The notes under the pieces are model-generated. The model saw only the letters and a program-made list of their open reading frames with translations, did not search any database and was not told the DNA's origin. A program made the position numbers and the translations under genes. A DNA stretch of 64,000 nt, taken from Hyparrhenia diplandra (taxonomy: Eukaryota > Streptophyta > Magnoliopsida > Poales > Poaceae). Location: positions 78,814-142,813 of the forward strand of contig JADLZK010001164.1 of the NCBI GenBank assembly GCA_015847255.1, in the 5' to 3' direction. Below are positions 36,185 through 49,137 of this stretch, piece after piece (position 1 is the stretch's first letter; each line of letters opens with the position of its first letter).

Positions 36185-38475
36185 TCACAATGCTTGATCT
36201 TTGCTACAACTAATATGAGAACTCGTGACCGGGAGAGAGATATATTTCTTCATCCATATGGCAATGTCCTCAGCACAGGCCTGGGCCTGTGGTGTTTTTA
36301 GGAACACATCCAGGGTTGCAAACTCATGAACTGTATCCTTGTAGTCAAGAACCGTGAGTCAACATTAACTTTCATGGTTCCTCAGAGTAAGCAATTGCTC
36401 GATCCCTCATCCAGTCATGTTCGGCAATAACTGTCAAGGTTGGCGGCATGCACTTCAGTGGGGGCCCTCCTCTGCCAGGTGCCAGAGGATTGGCAGCAGG
36501 GTGGTCTAGGTTGAACTCTTTCTCAGACAAAAATAATCTCCAAGCAAGTAAACATGTGGGCTTGTCATAGAAGTATGAGTTTGCAAGCCTTATTTCTGAG
36601 TGTGTCGGAACACTCCCTATGAAAAAGGGATACATCAGAACTTGTGCAACAACCTTAACTGGGTCAAATGGTTTCCCATCTTCAATCACCTTCCGAGTGA
36701 CATAATCAGCGATATTTGCACCACAGCTTGCACCAAGCAGAACACATCTGCAACAAGGAACACATGATACAGTCAAATTCCAGTAATACCAATATACAAC
36801 AGTTAGCACAAAAAGGAATTTCAACAGCTGACTGTTTAAAGTAGCTAGCAACGACATAAGCGTTAATTTGAACAACCAAGAGAGCCACAAGAGTGGAAAT
36901 AGGAAAACAGTAACTCATTGATCCAGAGAAAGCAAAATTTAAGGGATTTGCTCAAGTGAAGCTCCCATATATACTACTGTGTTAAGCAAACAGAGTTGTA
37001 GTATAGAGCCAACAATGTGTCACCATCCATTCCAGTAATTCAGGAGGATTCCATTTCCATGATGGATGCGACTAAATTAAATCACAGGAAACATACAGCA
37101 CAATCTTCTCCAATTCTAATTACATGGAGACAAGACTTAATTCTGCGAAAGTCCCAGTGATCTATTCAATACATGTCAAAGCTTTCACATCATACATGTG
37201 ACGGCGTTTTGTTGAAAAAACGAGTCATGGTTAAGTAGTTAACTGATGCTTGCATAGTTTGGAGAAGCCTCTTATTTATCCCAGCGCTTCACGCAAAAAA
37301 TAACAGCTAGAATGCAGGGGGGGTTCACACACACACAAAAAAAAACATCTAGAATGCATGCAAACGGTGTGATATAGCATAACCACACATGACACGTTGA
37401 CCAAGCCTAAGTGCTTAACTATCACGCATTAGACATTTAAATCTTCTCAGGGGACACAAGCATGTTTGTTGAACAGGCAAATAAGCATCAATGGCCACTT
37501 AACCATTTTACATGCAACTTCTTCAAGCAATGCAATAAAAGATTCTTACACAAATTCTTGGAATCCCGCGCTCATTGTCATTTCAGCATTGCAATTTCAT
37601 GGTCTTGCCTCAATCAATTAGTAAAGTTTAGCACACATTTATGCAGCTATAAACTGGAGGATCAGTAACATTTACTTACGTAGTTAATTATTAAAGTTTA
37701 GCACACATTTATGCAGCTATAAACAGGATGATTTACCTGGCTGGATCACCATGTGCAGCAATCCACGGCTCAACAGTGGATGCACCGAAGGTGTCGACAC
37801 CACCCCCGACCTTGGTCATCATGGCTAGATTGGCCTGCTTTGGCGATCCACTTGAGCACCTTGACCCCGTCCTCGAACGCGGCAGGGTATCGGCTCTCTG
37901 GCGCAAGCCTGTAGCCTACGGCGACGACAATGGCATCGCAGAGCTTGGCGACCCTCCTGCAGAAGGCGTCGTTGGCGGCTGCGGTGTTGCTCCCGGTGAC
38001 GAAGCCGCCGCCGTGGAACTGCACGACGATGGGCAGCCTCCGGCGCGCCGACACGGCGGCGCGTGGCGCGGGGACGGCGTGCGGGAGGTACCCTCGGTAC
38101 GGCGCGCCGGCGCCGTTGGAGGCGGGGGAGGGCGCGGTCGGGGTCGGGGTGGGATCGCTGGCGCGGCGCGAGTTGGTGTGCGCGAGGAGGTGCGCGTGCG
38201 GGGACGGCGGTGGGGGCGTGGGGAGGAAGATGCGGACGGAGAGGAGGAGTTGGGGTCGATGTGGAGGTCCTTGGACGCGACGCCGTCGGCGGACGCGGAA
38301 AAGGCCGGGTTGGGCGGCGCGGTGGCCTCGTCGGGGCGGCAGGAGACCCCGAAGGCCGCGCTGCTGTCGAGGTCCCTCCGCCGTTGGCGGCGGCGGCGGC
38401 GGAGAGCGACTGGAGGCGGTGGCGGAGGAAGAGCTTGAAGAAGACGCTGTAGATCTTCACGCCGACGCTCGGCAT
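36185..38475 (-). CDS. Carboxylesterase, GID1-like alpha/beta hydrolase (CXE11/16 type)
   Basis: Two minus-strand exons, 37737-38475 and 36185-36747. It begins MPSVGVKIYSVFFKLFLRHR, characteristic of the CXE16-like clade. Key parts: the oxyanion-hole motif VVQFHGGGFVTGS, the nucleophile elbow GASCGAN (GxSxG), the acidic residue within AEHDWMRD, and the catalytic histidine in TVHEFATLD, seen after a frame break. These cytosolic plant esterases hydrolyse short-chain esters; a physiological substrate cannot be read from sequence. Frame breaks are inferred near 38240-38375 (two), in the A run near 37841-37846 and near 36366-36395 (two). The conserved catalytic residues on both sides argue that the gene is intact in the organism. 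Confidence 0.85.
37621..37735. repeat. 70-bp tandem duplication abutting the carboxylesterase splice donor
   Basis: The block aaagtttagcacacatttat occurs at 37623 and again 70 bases later at 37693. The right copy ends only a few bases from the minus-strand donor at 37736. Confidence 0.7.
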
Positions 38476-40859
38476 GGCTCGCCTCTCAGCCGGATCCGCG
38501 CATCACACGGGACGGAACCCTGGTGGGGGGCGGAGCGGGATCTCGGGCGGCGCCGGCGGGTTGCGGTGCGATAGGATCGGTTTGGGTCGAGGGGGAGTGG
38601 TTGGGGAAGGGAAAAGCGAGGCGGGCGGAGCGAGCGAAATGGCGATTGGCCGGGTGGCCCGGCCGCCCGGATGGATGACGATGGCGTGGCGGCAGCGTGG
38701 GGTGTGGCGGTACTCGGCGCGGCGGGTATGGGGGAGGAGGAAAGAGGCTGGCTGGAGGGAGAGGCAAGCAAGGAACAATCGAGAGGAAACGAAGATGGTG
38801 GTGGTGGGTGAGGAGGAAGGAAGGAAAAGACGGGGAAGGCAGGTGCTTTTCGAGTTTGGATGGAGGCGTCGGCCAACGTGACGGTGCCGCCGGTGCTCGC
38901 CTGGATTCAATTCAAACCCCGCTCCGCCTCCGCTCCCGGTCTGCTGCCTGTGTCTGGCTTTCAGTTTTTCACTGCCCTGCCGCAGTGCCGAGGCCCTTTT
39001 CCCTCTCCTTTTTTTTTGTTTTGTGTAGAGATGTCTCGTGGTTCAAATGGATAATGAATTTGAAGGCTTTTATCGACAATTATTACGTATACAGAATTGG
39101 AATATGCTATTAAAAGAGGACCATTTATCCTTCTCTTTCCGCTTATTCTTTGCTGTGCTGACATGATCTTGTTTGCATCTTTACACACCAATTGAATGCA
39201 TTTACAGTACATTTACACTGCTGTCTACAATACTCTTTCATGACGACACAAGTATTTGAAAGTTTTGATTATAAAAGAGGACGATGATTTCACATATGGA
39301 TCGGAGTCATGTGGAAGGAATAAGTGGAACCGTAGATAGTTTATCGCATTGCAATGAAATTGAAAAGCTAGCAGACTAGCTATCGCACAGTGTGACCTTG
39401 GCATGTGAAAGATCCGAAAGTTATAATACCGGCTTAAAACTGATTTTGGGAGGCAATATTTGGATTTTCGTTGTCCAAAGTAGTCATGAAAAATTTACAA
39501 AAGTACACATACACATGTATTTGAAACTTGTTACAAGAACGGCACATTCGAAAAGTCTCAAAATTCTATGTGGATTTTAATAAAGTCGTATAATCGTCAA
39601 CGTCAACCGTGTAATCTGAATCCAGAAGAAGAAAATGAAAGGGCGACGTTTCCAAATATCTCGACGGAAAGGTTGAAACTTGAAAGCTCAGCTGAGAGTG
39701 ATCAGTGATGGCGCACAAAAGATTATTATTCCAACGGTGTGAGACTGATTTCCCGGGCATATATATCCTGTTTTTTCTTTTTCCTATCTATCTACTACTA
39801 GACCCAGAAAGATTAGAAACACGGAAGGTAAGCAACGTGGCTGAGTAAGCAAAACGATGTGTCCCGTGTCATGTGCAAGCAGTTGGACTAGCCGATCAGT
39901 TTCCAATTTGCCTTTCCAAACTCGCCAACGAACTAATCACACGTTCCACGCTGGATTCCCAACAGAATTCAAGCGTTTTCTGCCGCGACTTTGTCCCTGA
40001 AAGCAGCGGTCAAAGACTCAAAGCCGCCCGTCGTTGAGCCCGCGTGATCCAGCCGCCGATTGCCCGATTCGCGTGTTGGGCATGACTGGAACCGGAAGCA
40101 TCTGACGAGGCACGCTAGACGTGACTGTGGACTCGGTACGCCGGAACGGCCACTGCGCTTCGTTTGGAACGCTTCAACGGCGTGGGGGTTCTCGTGTGGA
40201 GACATGCACAGGGATAGGGGGCGGCAGCGCAGGGCAACCAGCAGCCGCGTCAAACGGCCGTCTGCGACAGCGAGTTGGAGATTGACCGTGGTTCCACTGC
40301 ACACCGTATTTTCCACCCGAGGACGCCGAAATCGACCGACGCATTTTTCCTTCAGCTATATCCATATTTTTGGCTTTAGCCCTGTCGCCAGCTCTTGAAT
40401 GCTGATGGTGCCGCTGGTGTGGGCGTGTGGCGTGTGGGCAACTCCATCGTCACCTCTTGTCAAAAAACTCCATCATCACCAGCGCGCGTCAAACGAACGA
40501 CCAGCAGCAAGTTTCTGTGCGACTTTTGTCAGCCGGTGCCGAGAAATGGCAAAATGGACCCGATTCTTTTGGTTGGACTGGGCTGTACCTGTACGTGCCC
40601 AATGGGCCATGGCCCAACTGTTTCTGTTTCTTGTCCGCGCTTGCGTTAAGGATAAGGATGAACTGAAAGGAAGAGCCTGCCTGCACCACCTTCGTCCTAG
40701 ACATCTGGTACTGAAAGCAAGTAAATTAGCACCACTTCATCAATATAATCCACCTTCTTAGAATGTGGGTACTAATACAAACCGGAGTTTAAAATTAACT
40801 AATATACATGCATATAACAAGTGAATGAATTCATATAATAGTCCTCTTCTCACTAGAGA
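38476..40859. other. Carboxylesterase upstream region and intergenic DNA
   Basis: GC-rich to about 38950 with open frames on both strands that have no recognisable domain; this is probably the promoter and leader of the minus-strand gene. The remainder to 40859 shows no supported gene. Confidence 0.4.
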
Positions 40860-43800
40860 TCATCTTCTATCTGACAAGATTGACCAAGCAACTGTAACTT
40901 GCATCGTGTGGCCACCACAAGTAATCTCAACATTGTTTGTGCCTCGAGTTAGTGGAGTGAATTTAAACATCTTAGAATTCCAATCACCACTGCGGGGATA
41001 CATATTGAATATTAACCTCTGATCTACGGAGACTGTAACAACACGACGCAGCAGCTTGAGAACTCTGTCATTACCCGTGGTATTTGCATCATGAACATCA
41101 CTGTCATATAGCAGAATATGACTTGGAACATCAGTGGTGCAAACTGATACTCTTCCATGAAAAGAACTAGACCCTGACAGTATTCTTATCTCGATGGTAC
41201 CCTCTAATGCTTTCTTCACATATGAAAGCATCAGATCCACCTCGCTGAGCCAGCTAGCTGTTGTTAACGTTTTAACCTTGTAGTTAATTCCTCTTGCAGT
41301 ATCCACGTCAATCAACATTTTGCAAAATTGTCTGTCCTCGCTCTCTCTATCCTGCTTGATCTTCAGATTGAACTCAAAATAAGCATCACAGGCAAACACA
41401 ATGCCTCTGGTGGGCCCAGTCAGAATCAGAGATTCACCCTAGCAAGTTCATAAAATGTTACAGTCTTTCAATAGTAGAGTTGTAGTATTAAAGACTGATA
41501 AAACAATCATTCGCCTAATAAACCAAAAAAAGAGGAGGAAAGTATAGCTTCACAACTACATTCTTTAAAGTTCTTTTAAAATACCTCTGACTCAACAAGT
41601 TGACAATTGTTCCTGTTGCGCTGAAAGATGTAGTTGCATTTCATATCCAAACGATCTCTCACTATCACAGTCCCATACACATTGATAGGGTAACCAACAT
41701 CTGAAGACCTTATCTTCAGATAAAGAACATTTAAAAAGAGTCGATCAACTCGTCATCATCTGTGATAAGTGAATCTGTAAAAGCGCATCGGGTCCATATT
41801 GTGCTGAGGAAAAGAAAATAAGGTTATTTTACAACAAGAGAAGAATAGTATGGTACAAAATTAAATACTGATAATTTTATAAGGTCCAGTAAGTTTTATG
41901 TTTTCATAGCCTCATGTCAGGATTCTGTCCAAACAACAATACATTGCATAGAGCTAATCGGTGAAATGATGAAAAGTCAATTAACATCAACCTAATAGGA
42001 ATAGGAATAAAAGTCAAAGTGCTGCACATGAGAAGGTAAAGCATGCATTTCAGACCACAGGTAAGCTAAAATGACATGAGAAACGGAAGGCATGGCAGAA
42101 GGCACCCTGCACCTAGTGCATGTTTGACAGACTTCCAAGGCTGTGGGAAAATGTGGAGAACTCTGCAAAATGATATTTTGCAGAGAAGTGCTTCATAGGC
42201 TGATCATGTGAAGTGAATTTTTAATCAAAGCCAAATGATTATCTGAAATGAATAAAGGAGCTGGGAGCTGCAAAAGTAGCTTCTCTTTATTTGCTTCCCA
42301 TGGAGAATAATTTCATAAAGTTTATCCTAAAGAATGTTTTTCATCAGTCACACAATCACTTTCACACAAAAATCAGGGGAGCTCAATCAAATAGGCCCTA
42401 AGAATCAGCAGAAAATATCCTGCACACACAAGACATGTTTCGTAAAACTATATTTGGTACATTGTGTTGTATGTAGTCACCTCCATGTCCTAGTATAGGC
42501 CTCATGTTTCTAGCAGAGGAATGGGAGGTAAAAATATTTCATTTTTCTTAGCCATACCAGCTTGTGCAATTCCACATTCCCTAATGCAGCCAAATATGGC
42601 CTTCTAGCCATTGCTACATTCCTAATTGAGCATTGTGCAAGTCTGCATCAGAGGTTTCTGGGTAAACAAACGCAGGCAGACTGCACTGAAAAATCGAGTT
42701 AATGCAGGTAACCAAACAGGCTGTATAAGAACTAGTGCAAGAGATTTTTTTCAATCCATAAAAGTTAAGCATAGATGGAATCATATGTTCCAGAATTTTC
42801 TTTCTTGAAGTGCGCTTTCACAGTCCTTAACTATCCCCAACAAACAGAATCATTTACAAATTCTCAATGAACAAACCCATTACCTGGTCCTCCTACGTAA
42901 CAACATAAATCTGACTGGAAGGAAGTCACTATTCTATAAATAAAAACATACAGGGGTGACAACATGTATGTCTCATGCATATGATTACATCACAACATTC
43001 ACAAGCTCTACAAGATGCTATATCATGTGCTTTTTATAATTTACTATTCTATACAGCAAAGTTTTTTACATATGATTAACAAAAAAAAGGAACACGAACA
43101 GATAAAAAGGTAGGCCTTTGTATGCATATCATCATAAGTGTCATCCTGAATTCAGTGGTATACTCGAACAAGAAATATAAATCTTTTTTTTTTGGCAGTG
43201 AAACATATTACTCCATACAATAGGATCCTTTATCATAAATATTAGTATGTCTGCTTGTAAAAATTACTTGTATGTTCATTCCGAACGAATCTAAACAATT
43301 TCTTTACTTTACTTCTCAAACAAGCCTTAGTTGATCCCACACTAAAGGGGAACCAGATTACACATGGTAGTCCACATCCACACTAATAGAGATTTTTTAA
43401 GCTGTATAAACATGTTAGCATCGTGATTATCACAATCACTACGCTGTCATTGCCTCTAGGAGTACAGATTGAATTGAAGTGACTTGTGTGAGACAGACTA
43501 CACAGGTTGAATACCTGCAAAATCTGACCCACCATTTTGCCTGTGGCAGTTTCCCACCATTTGGCAAATCCGTCCTCTGTTTTTTTTTCACCAAAACTTT
43601 ACCCGATTTGCCCACAAAAATACCCAGTACTAGATTGTGCAATTCGATACGAGTTGAGACGAACATTATTAGAAAAACAAGGATGACGGTCAAGAGTGAG
43701 GGTTTACTTTCATCATCAAGGTTGAAGTTACTGAAATTGACAAACCAAACTTGGGTGTAGCCGCCGGAACCCGTCTTGGGGTCAAACTCGTAAAAGCGAA

Positions 43801-43976
43801 TCCATCTTGGCAAAATTGAACTCCCTCCTCGCCTTTTCCTCCGGCGTGGCGGTCTCCCACGGGTCCTTAAACGGTGGTTTCTGGCTCTGCTGCCGACGCT
43901 TCTGTTTCTCCGCTGCAGCCTCCTCTTCATCCTCCTCGATGTACATGGGCAGCTCGTCGCAATCTTCGGTTGCCAT
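40860..43976 (-). CDS. DUF6598 domain protein (grass-specific family)
   Basis: Three minus-strand exons: 43708-43976, 41585-41803 and 40860-41438, with a 1.9-kb first intron. The N-terminus is acidic and charged (MATEDCDELPMYIEEDEEE, then PWETATPEEKARREF). The DUF6598 core begins FYEFDPKTGSGGYTQVWFV and continues SSDVGYPINVYGTVIVRD, ESLILTGPTRGIVFACDAYF and CTTDVPSHILLYDSDV, ending with TMQVTVAWSIL. Function of this family is unknown. Frame breaks occur near 43795-43800, where the codons before FYEF are offset, and near 41744-41755 with two stop codons in exon 2. The third exon is fully open. Either sequence errors or early decay could explain these. Confidence 0.8.
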
Positions 43977-44763
43977 CAGCTCTGGAAGTGGAACCGTTGA
44001 GGATCAAAGCGCGAAGGTCGTCAGTCACGGCCCACAAACCTGACCATGAAACGATTACAGCGGAAGATGAGTACCGAGGAAACACGAATCACCAGCCACA
44101 CATGATTGATTGGGGAAACCGAAGCACTAACCTCACCTATTGCGGACCTCCTCCTCGTCTGTTCGATGCCCGCCGCTGCCCGTATGGTTCGGGGGGTGTC
44201 GACGGCGAGGGTGGATATATGTAATAATGGGATTGGTAAAGCGGCACTGCCGCTGCCGTAGTACGTAGGCTGCGCCCCTGCCTAGCCGGACCAGCCTATA
44301 ATGAATCGACGGGCCAGAACTTTGGCCCACTGCAGCCTACTGGTGCCCGTGCCGCTTGGCGGCCTCATTTAAGCGATGCACTTTAAAAACAACCAGACGA
44401 CGAAATTTTTTTTTCGTAGTTTGTTTAACAATTGTAAATAATCATAAATATAATCCATACATTCAATCATAAAGAAGGCATAATAAAATCATGTCTCACA
44501 TACTACAAATAAGTTGACGCAATTATATACAACAAGCATGAACCATGGCATCTCGTGGTCTCTACCAAGAAAAAGACACTTCAAGATAGCAGCAATTCAT
44601 CCTTTGTCACAAAAACAAATCATTTCAATTGTATACACCGAGAAGATGACCGACGTTACAGAAATACTTGTGGCAGTAGGCTGTGTACAATCAAGTGCAG
44701 CAGGCGGCTAACCTGAAGGGCAAAGAGAAACACTACATAAACACAGAAGCGTTCAATTGCAGA
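43977..44763. other. Intergenic DNA
   Basis: Upstream region of the DUF6598 gene, then AT-rich DNA. Nothing further supported. Confidence 0.4.
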
Positions 44764-45722
44764 TTACAACGGGCCTGCAGCGCCTTGTCCGACGCCCTCA
44801 AAGCACAATGGCAGGTCGTCCTCATCGCTCCTGCAACGCTTAGCATTCAGCTAACCTGACAAACTGTTTGTTACGAAGAATCCGTACACATGAGGAGAAT
44901 GCCTTCTACAGACACTATCTCCAACACATGGATAAGGGTCAGTATTAGGCAGTATTAATGCATCAAAGAGTAACCCAAAAACCATCTGAATACTGGGCTC
45001 CTCCGTCATACCTGAATCATTCAAATCATATTGGCAGTAACTATATGATATGTGTCCTCTTTTGAAATATGCAAAAGGAAAAGACAAGCAACCAAATTGC
45101 AACAGCATTCTGAAACTACCGAAGAAGAAGAACGCCCGATAAATCCTTGGCTTGGTGTATCCGGACAGCTTAAGAGCGACTTCTTCCCAAAAGCACGCAC
45201 TTGATCCACTTCGAGAGACTTCCCCATGGAAGCTGCATCCCACAACAAATCAGGTCAATGATATTTGTCCCTTCTGACATAAACAGAGCATAGAATCACA
45301 AAAATAGCAGAAAAGGGTCCCGATGCTTTTGTGGAATGGTTTCTTTTAAATTTATGCTTATACATAATGGTTAAGCTTTAATTTGATGGGTCCATCGGTA
45401 TGTTCACCAAAGACAATCATAATTAAATAGCTAATCTGAGCACTAAAATTCAGATCATACAAAAAATTTTGATCTATGCACAAAAGAATTGGGCCTTAAC
45501 ATCATAGAAAATGAAAAATTCAGATCTGAGCACAAAAAGAAATGGTCAGGTATCTGAATATTGTCGAACAAAGTTCCTGATTTAGCCTAGTATAATAGAA
45601 GATGAAAATCAGTTGGGCATCAAACAAGATAGCTAAGAAAGTCATCAACAAGGAAACAATTCAGCAACAGTATATTGGCATCAGGGAACTCACCATGATC
45701 TCTAGCCCATTGCAAGTCTAAC
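44764..45722 (-). CDS. Candidate 3' exons of an unrecognised gene
   Basis: Three splice-bounded minus-strand pieces look coding: 45694-45722 (LDLQWARDH), about 45120-45230 (MGKSLEVDQVRAFGKKSLL and onward) and the terminal exon 44764-44830 (SDEDDLPLCFEGVGQGAAGP, then stop). The first two join in frame. The phase of the last needs an additional exon or an indel. I do not recognise the family. The pieces lie just downstream, in transcription order, of the LTR cluster at 45862-52308, and further candidate exons lie on its other side at 53060-53506, so all may belong to one gene with a large insertion in an intron. Confidence 0.35.
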
Positions 45723-45861
45723 TTCCTATAGGACAAGTTTAGTAATATCTTCAGCCAGTAAAATAGATTCACTTAATTTCGATCTTAGAAGAAGCATAAA
45801 GAAAATGTAATATTTTAATTGAATAGTGTGCCGCAAACCAACCTGATCGATGCTAGCTGAA

Positions 45862-46163
45862 TGTCATGGGCATAAAGAGGGGCCGTAGAGGGCTGTAAGT
45901 GTCCTAGTTGGGCCTTAAAGCCCATTAGTGTTAATTAGTGTCTCTCTTAGTTATTTATCTATAGGAATAGTACCATATTGTCTAGGCACAAGAGGTGTTA
46001 GTCCTATGTACCCCTTTTATATTCAGCCCATGGGGCACAATGGAAAGCAAGCAATCGAGTTATGAAGAAACATTTCTAATCCCCTCAATCTCTTGGCTCG
46101 GTAAAGCATAAGGCCTCAAGCTCTAGAAGAAGCATAAAGGCCTTTTACTATCTATCCCTATTT
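45862..46163 (+). repeat. LTR of element X, left outer copy
   Basis: Starts TGTCATGGGC and matches 47485-47781 in direct orientation and 50379-50674 and 51999-52308 in inverted orientation. Its right edge is degraded near ctatctat. Confidence 0.75.
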
Positions 46164-47484
46164 CTTAAAGCCATCGATCCTCCATCCACGCCGCCGTCTG
46201 CGATCCCCTTCTCGCTTCTCACAAAAAAAAAAAAAAATTCAGCCGATCCCGCGCGCCGCCAGCCAGCTGCCACCCCATCCCTAACACGCCGCTACCCTGC
46301 CCGCATGTTCTTAGCCTCCCACACACCCGCAGGAAGCAAGGCAACGAGCACCGCCAAGACGCCAGAGGAAAGGAAAGGCCAACTCGCGCCTGTCCGCGCG
46401 CCCCTCCCGCCCGCCGGGCGACGCCTCTCAAGGCTGGCTGATCCTTTCCGCCGGCCGGCCCGTCCCTCCTCCGGCGCCACCGAGCCCCCCACACGCACGC
46501 CGCGGCTGCTCTCCGAGGGGCGCCGCGATCCGAGACGACCACGGCCACCCCGGCCGACATCCGCCAGCAGGCGCCGACCCGACTGCCGACGCCCGTGCAT
46601 GATGGAGTTCCCCGCAGCTTGATGGCACCTCTCGATCCGAGGCCTTCATCAACCGCGAAGCTCTACTCGCCCGGAGCGCATCATGGTGGAAGAACGGGTA
46701 TGGCTAGCTTCCCCGCAATTTGAAAGCCGATGCCCGCGAGTGGTTCCGCCAAGTCACGCAAGATGAATACCGCATGGCGCCGCCACACCGAGCTCCCGCA
46801 GCGGGCGCTTCAAAACCAACTCTGCGCTCGGCCACTCCATCGGCTGTCCCTTGGCGTCGACAATCGCCGCAAGGCAGCCTTTTGCGAGATGACCGCATAC
46901 CGGATCGCCTCGGGCGCGCGTCTCGAGAAGGAGGACCGTGAACGCCGCAGCCAGACGCTTCCGTGCCGCGCACGGGGATTTAGCACGCCGCCGAAGCGCA
47001 GTTTCTCGTGCCACAAAAGCATCGAAGGAGCAAGCAACAGTGCGCCTCCAGCAAAGAAGTGCGAGAATGCTTGTCCCGTCGCATGGTGCGGGCAGATACG
47101 CATGCTCCTCGGCCGTCGCTGCCGTGCGTGTTCATCCACTCGGACTTCGCCCGATACGCCCTGCGGCTTCAATTGCGTGGAGGTCCAAGTATGGGCGCTT
47201 CCAGCTGCAGGCGACCTCGCATCAAAGCATCCATCGGGCATCAAGGACTATCTCATTCATCCTTGTGCTCGCCGTGGTGCTAGACACACCAAAAGATAAG
47301 AGCCTGGCCGCCACACTCCACCCTTCGGCTACATGAAGCCGGCGGGGCGCTCTTCCCATGGGATCCGGTGGATATACTTGTATTTTAGTCTTCAATAAAA
47401 ATGAGAAGCCGAGATGTAAAAGGCTTCACCCTAGTTCGCGTCGACTCCGGCTCGAGGACCAGCCGGGTCTCCAAGGGCGGGAGA

Positions 47485-47781
47485 TGTCATGGGCATAAAG
47501 GGGCGCCGTAGGGGCTAAGTGTCCTAGTTGGGCCTTAAGCCCATTAGTGTTAATTAGTGTCTCTCTTAGTTATTTATCTATAGGAATAGTACCATATTGT
47601 CTAGGCACAAGAGGTGTTAGTCCTATGTACCCTTTATATTCAGCCCATGAGGCACAATGGAAAGCAAGCAATCGCTATTATGAAGAAACATTTCTAATCC
47701 CCTCAATCTCTTAAGCTCGGGCAAAGCATAAGGCCTCAAGCTCTAGGCAAAGCATAAGGCCTAATTACCCCCAACTATCTA
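47485..47781 (+). repeat. LTR of element X, left inner copy
   Basis: Preceded by a purine tract and ends at ctatcta without the terminal cggctattaca seen at the outer right copy; the Z LTR starts at the next base. Confidence 0.75.
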
Positions 47782-48134
47782 TGTCATGGACGTTGGGTCC
47801 ATGGGGATAGTGTCTTCTCCGGTGAGGTTATACCCTCTACCAAGCGGGAGGAGGCTTAGTTCTAGGGTAGCAGCCCTAGGCGCTTGAGAGACATTGGGAG
47901 AGAGAGAGATTGGTTTGATAATTCATTGCTTACCTTTACCAAATAATCCTGAGTCTCTCTTATAGAGATGATCGCCTTGACCCCTAAGGAATATCCTAAC
48001 CGAATCAATCTATCTTATTCCTTTCCTAACTTATCTCTTTCCTAACTAATCCCACGCCGGTGCTGATTCACGCTGGTAATGTTTCACGCCAAAATTTGGG
48101 CCTAAGGGAGCGGCACATTTGGTCGCCCATGACA
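47782..48134 (-). repeat. LTR of element Z, left copy (reverse)
   Basis: TGTCATGGACGTTGGG at the left and GCCCATGACA at the right. It is the reverse complement of 50029-50378 apart from small differences. A second, left-truncated reverse copy lies at about 48411-48614. Confidence 0.75.
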
Positions 48135-48805
48135 TCTCCCCTCCCTGAGGATCGGCCCGCCCTCGAGCCGCCATAGGCGTACGACACGACTTAAGGTTAA
48201 GCCTTTTTACATCTCGGCTTACCTTTGTTATTTAAGACTAAAACGTGAAATAAAGTTGGAAATAAAATATAAAAATAAATTAAGACTACAACTATGTCCC
48301 CTCCCGGATCCCATGGAAAGCGCCGATTTGTCGTCATGTCGGATGCCGGAAGGATGCAAAGAAACCCGACCCGGTCATTGGGTGCCTCGCAGATGAGGCG
48401 TGACCTCGGACATTGCTTACCTTTACCAAATAACGGAGTCTCTCTTATAGAGATGAGGCGCCTTGACCCCTAAGGAATATCTAACGAATCAATCTATCTT
48501 ATTCCTTTCCTAACTTATCTCTTTCCTAACTAATCCCACGCGGGCTTGTTCATCTTGTTTCACGATTCCACCGGCCGGGCCTAAGGGAGCGGCTTTGTTG
48601 GAACGCCCATGACATCTCCCCTCCTTGAGGATCGGCTCGCCCTCGAGCCGCCATAGACGTACGACATCGACTTAAGGTTAAGCCTTTTACATCTCGGGCT
48701 TACCTTTGTTATTTAAGACTAAAACGTGAAATAAAGTTGGAAATAAAATATAAAATAAATTAAGACTACAACTATGTCCTCCTGGATCCCATGGAAAGCG
48801 CTCGA

Positions 48806-49137
48806 ATCGGCCGCTCCCTTAGGCCCACCTCTGGTGGCGTGTGAACAGTACCCCGCGTGAACAGTACCCGCGTGGGATTAGTTAGGAAAAAGATAAGTTA
48901 GGAAAGGAATAAGATAGATTGATTCGGTTGGGGATATTCCTTAGGGGTCAAGGCGGTCATCTCTATAAGAGAGACTCCGTTATTTGGTAAAGGTAAGCAA
49001 TGAATTATCAAACCAATCTCTCTCTCTCTCCCAATGTCTCAAGCGCCTAGGGTCGCTACCCTAGAACTAAGCCTGCGGTAGAGGGGTATAACCTCACGGG
49101 AGAAGACACTATCCCCATGGACCCAACGTCCATGACA
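48806..49137 (+). repeat. LTR of element Z, central forward copy, 5' truncated
   Basis: Matches 50029-50378 in direct orientation but lacks the first bases; ends CCAACGTCCATGACA. It is followed by cggtatcggctatc, a plausible tRNA-type primer-binding site. Confidence 0.65.

Noticed and set aside
38000..38910. Several long GC-rich frames around the carboxylesterase start
   Set aside because: They are alternate frames of exon 1 and its leader; only the frame with HGGG and the MPSVGVK start has family support.
46218..47336. Open frames in the left half of the LTR cluster
   Set aside because: Compositionally biased, present on both strands, and no retroviral or host domain could be named.
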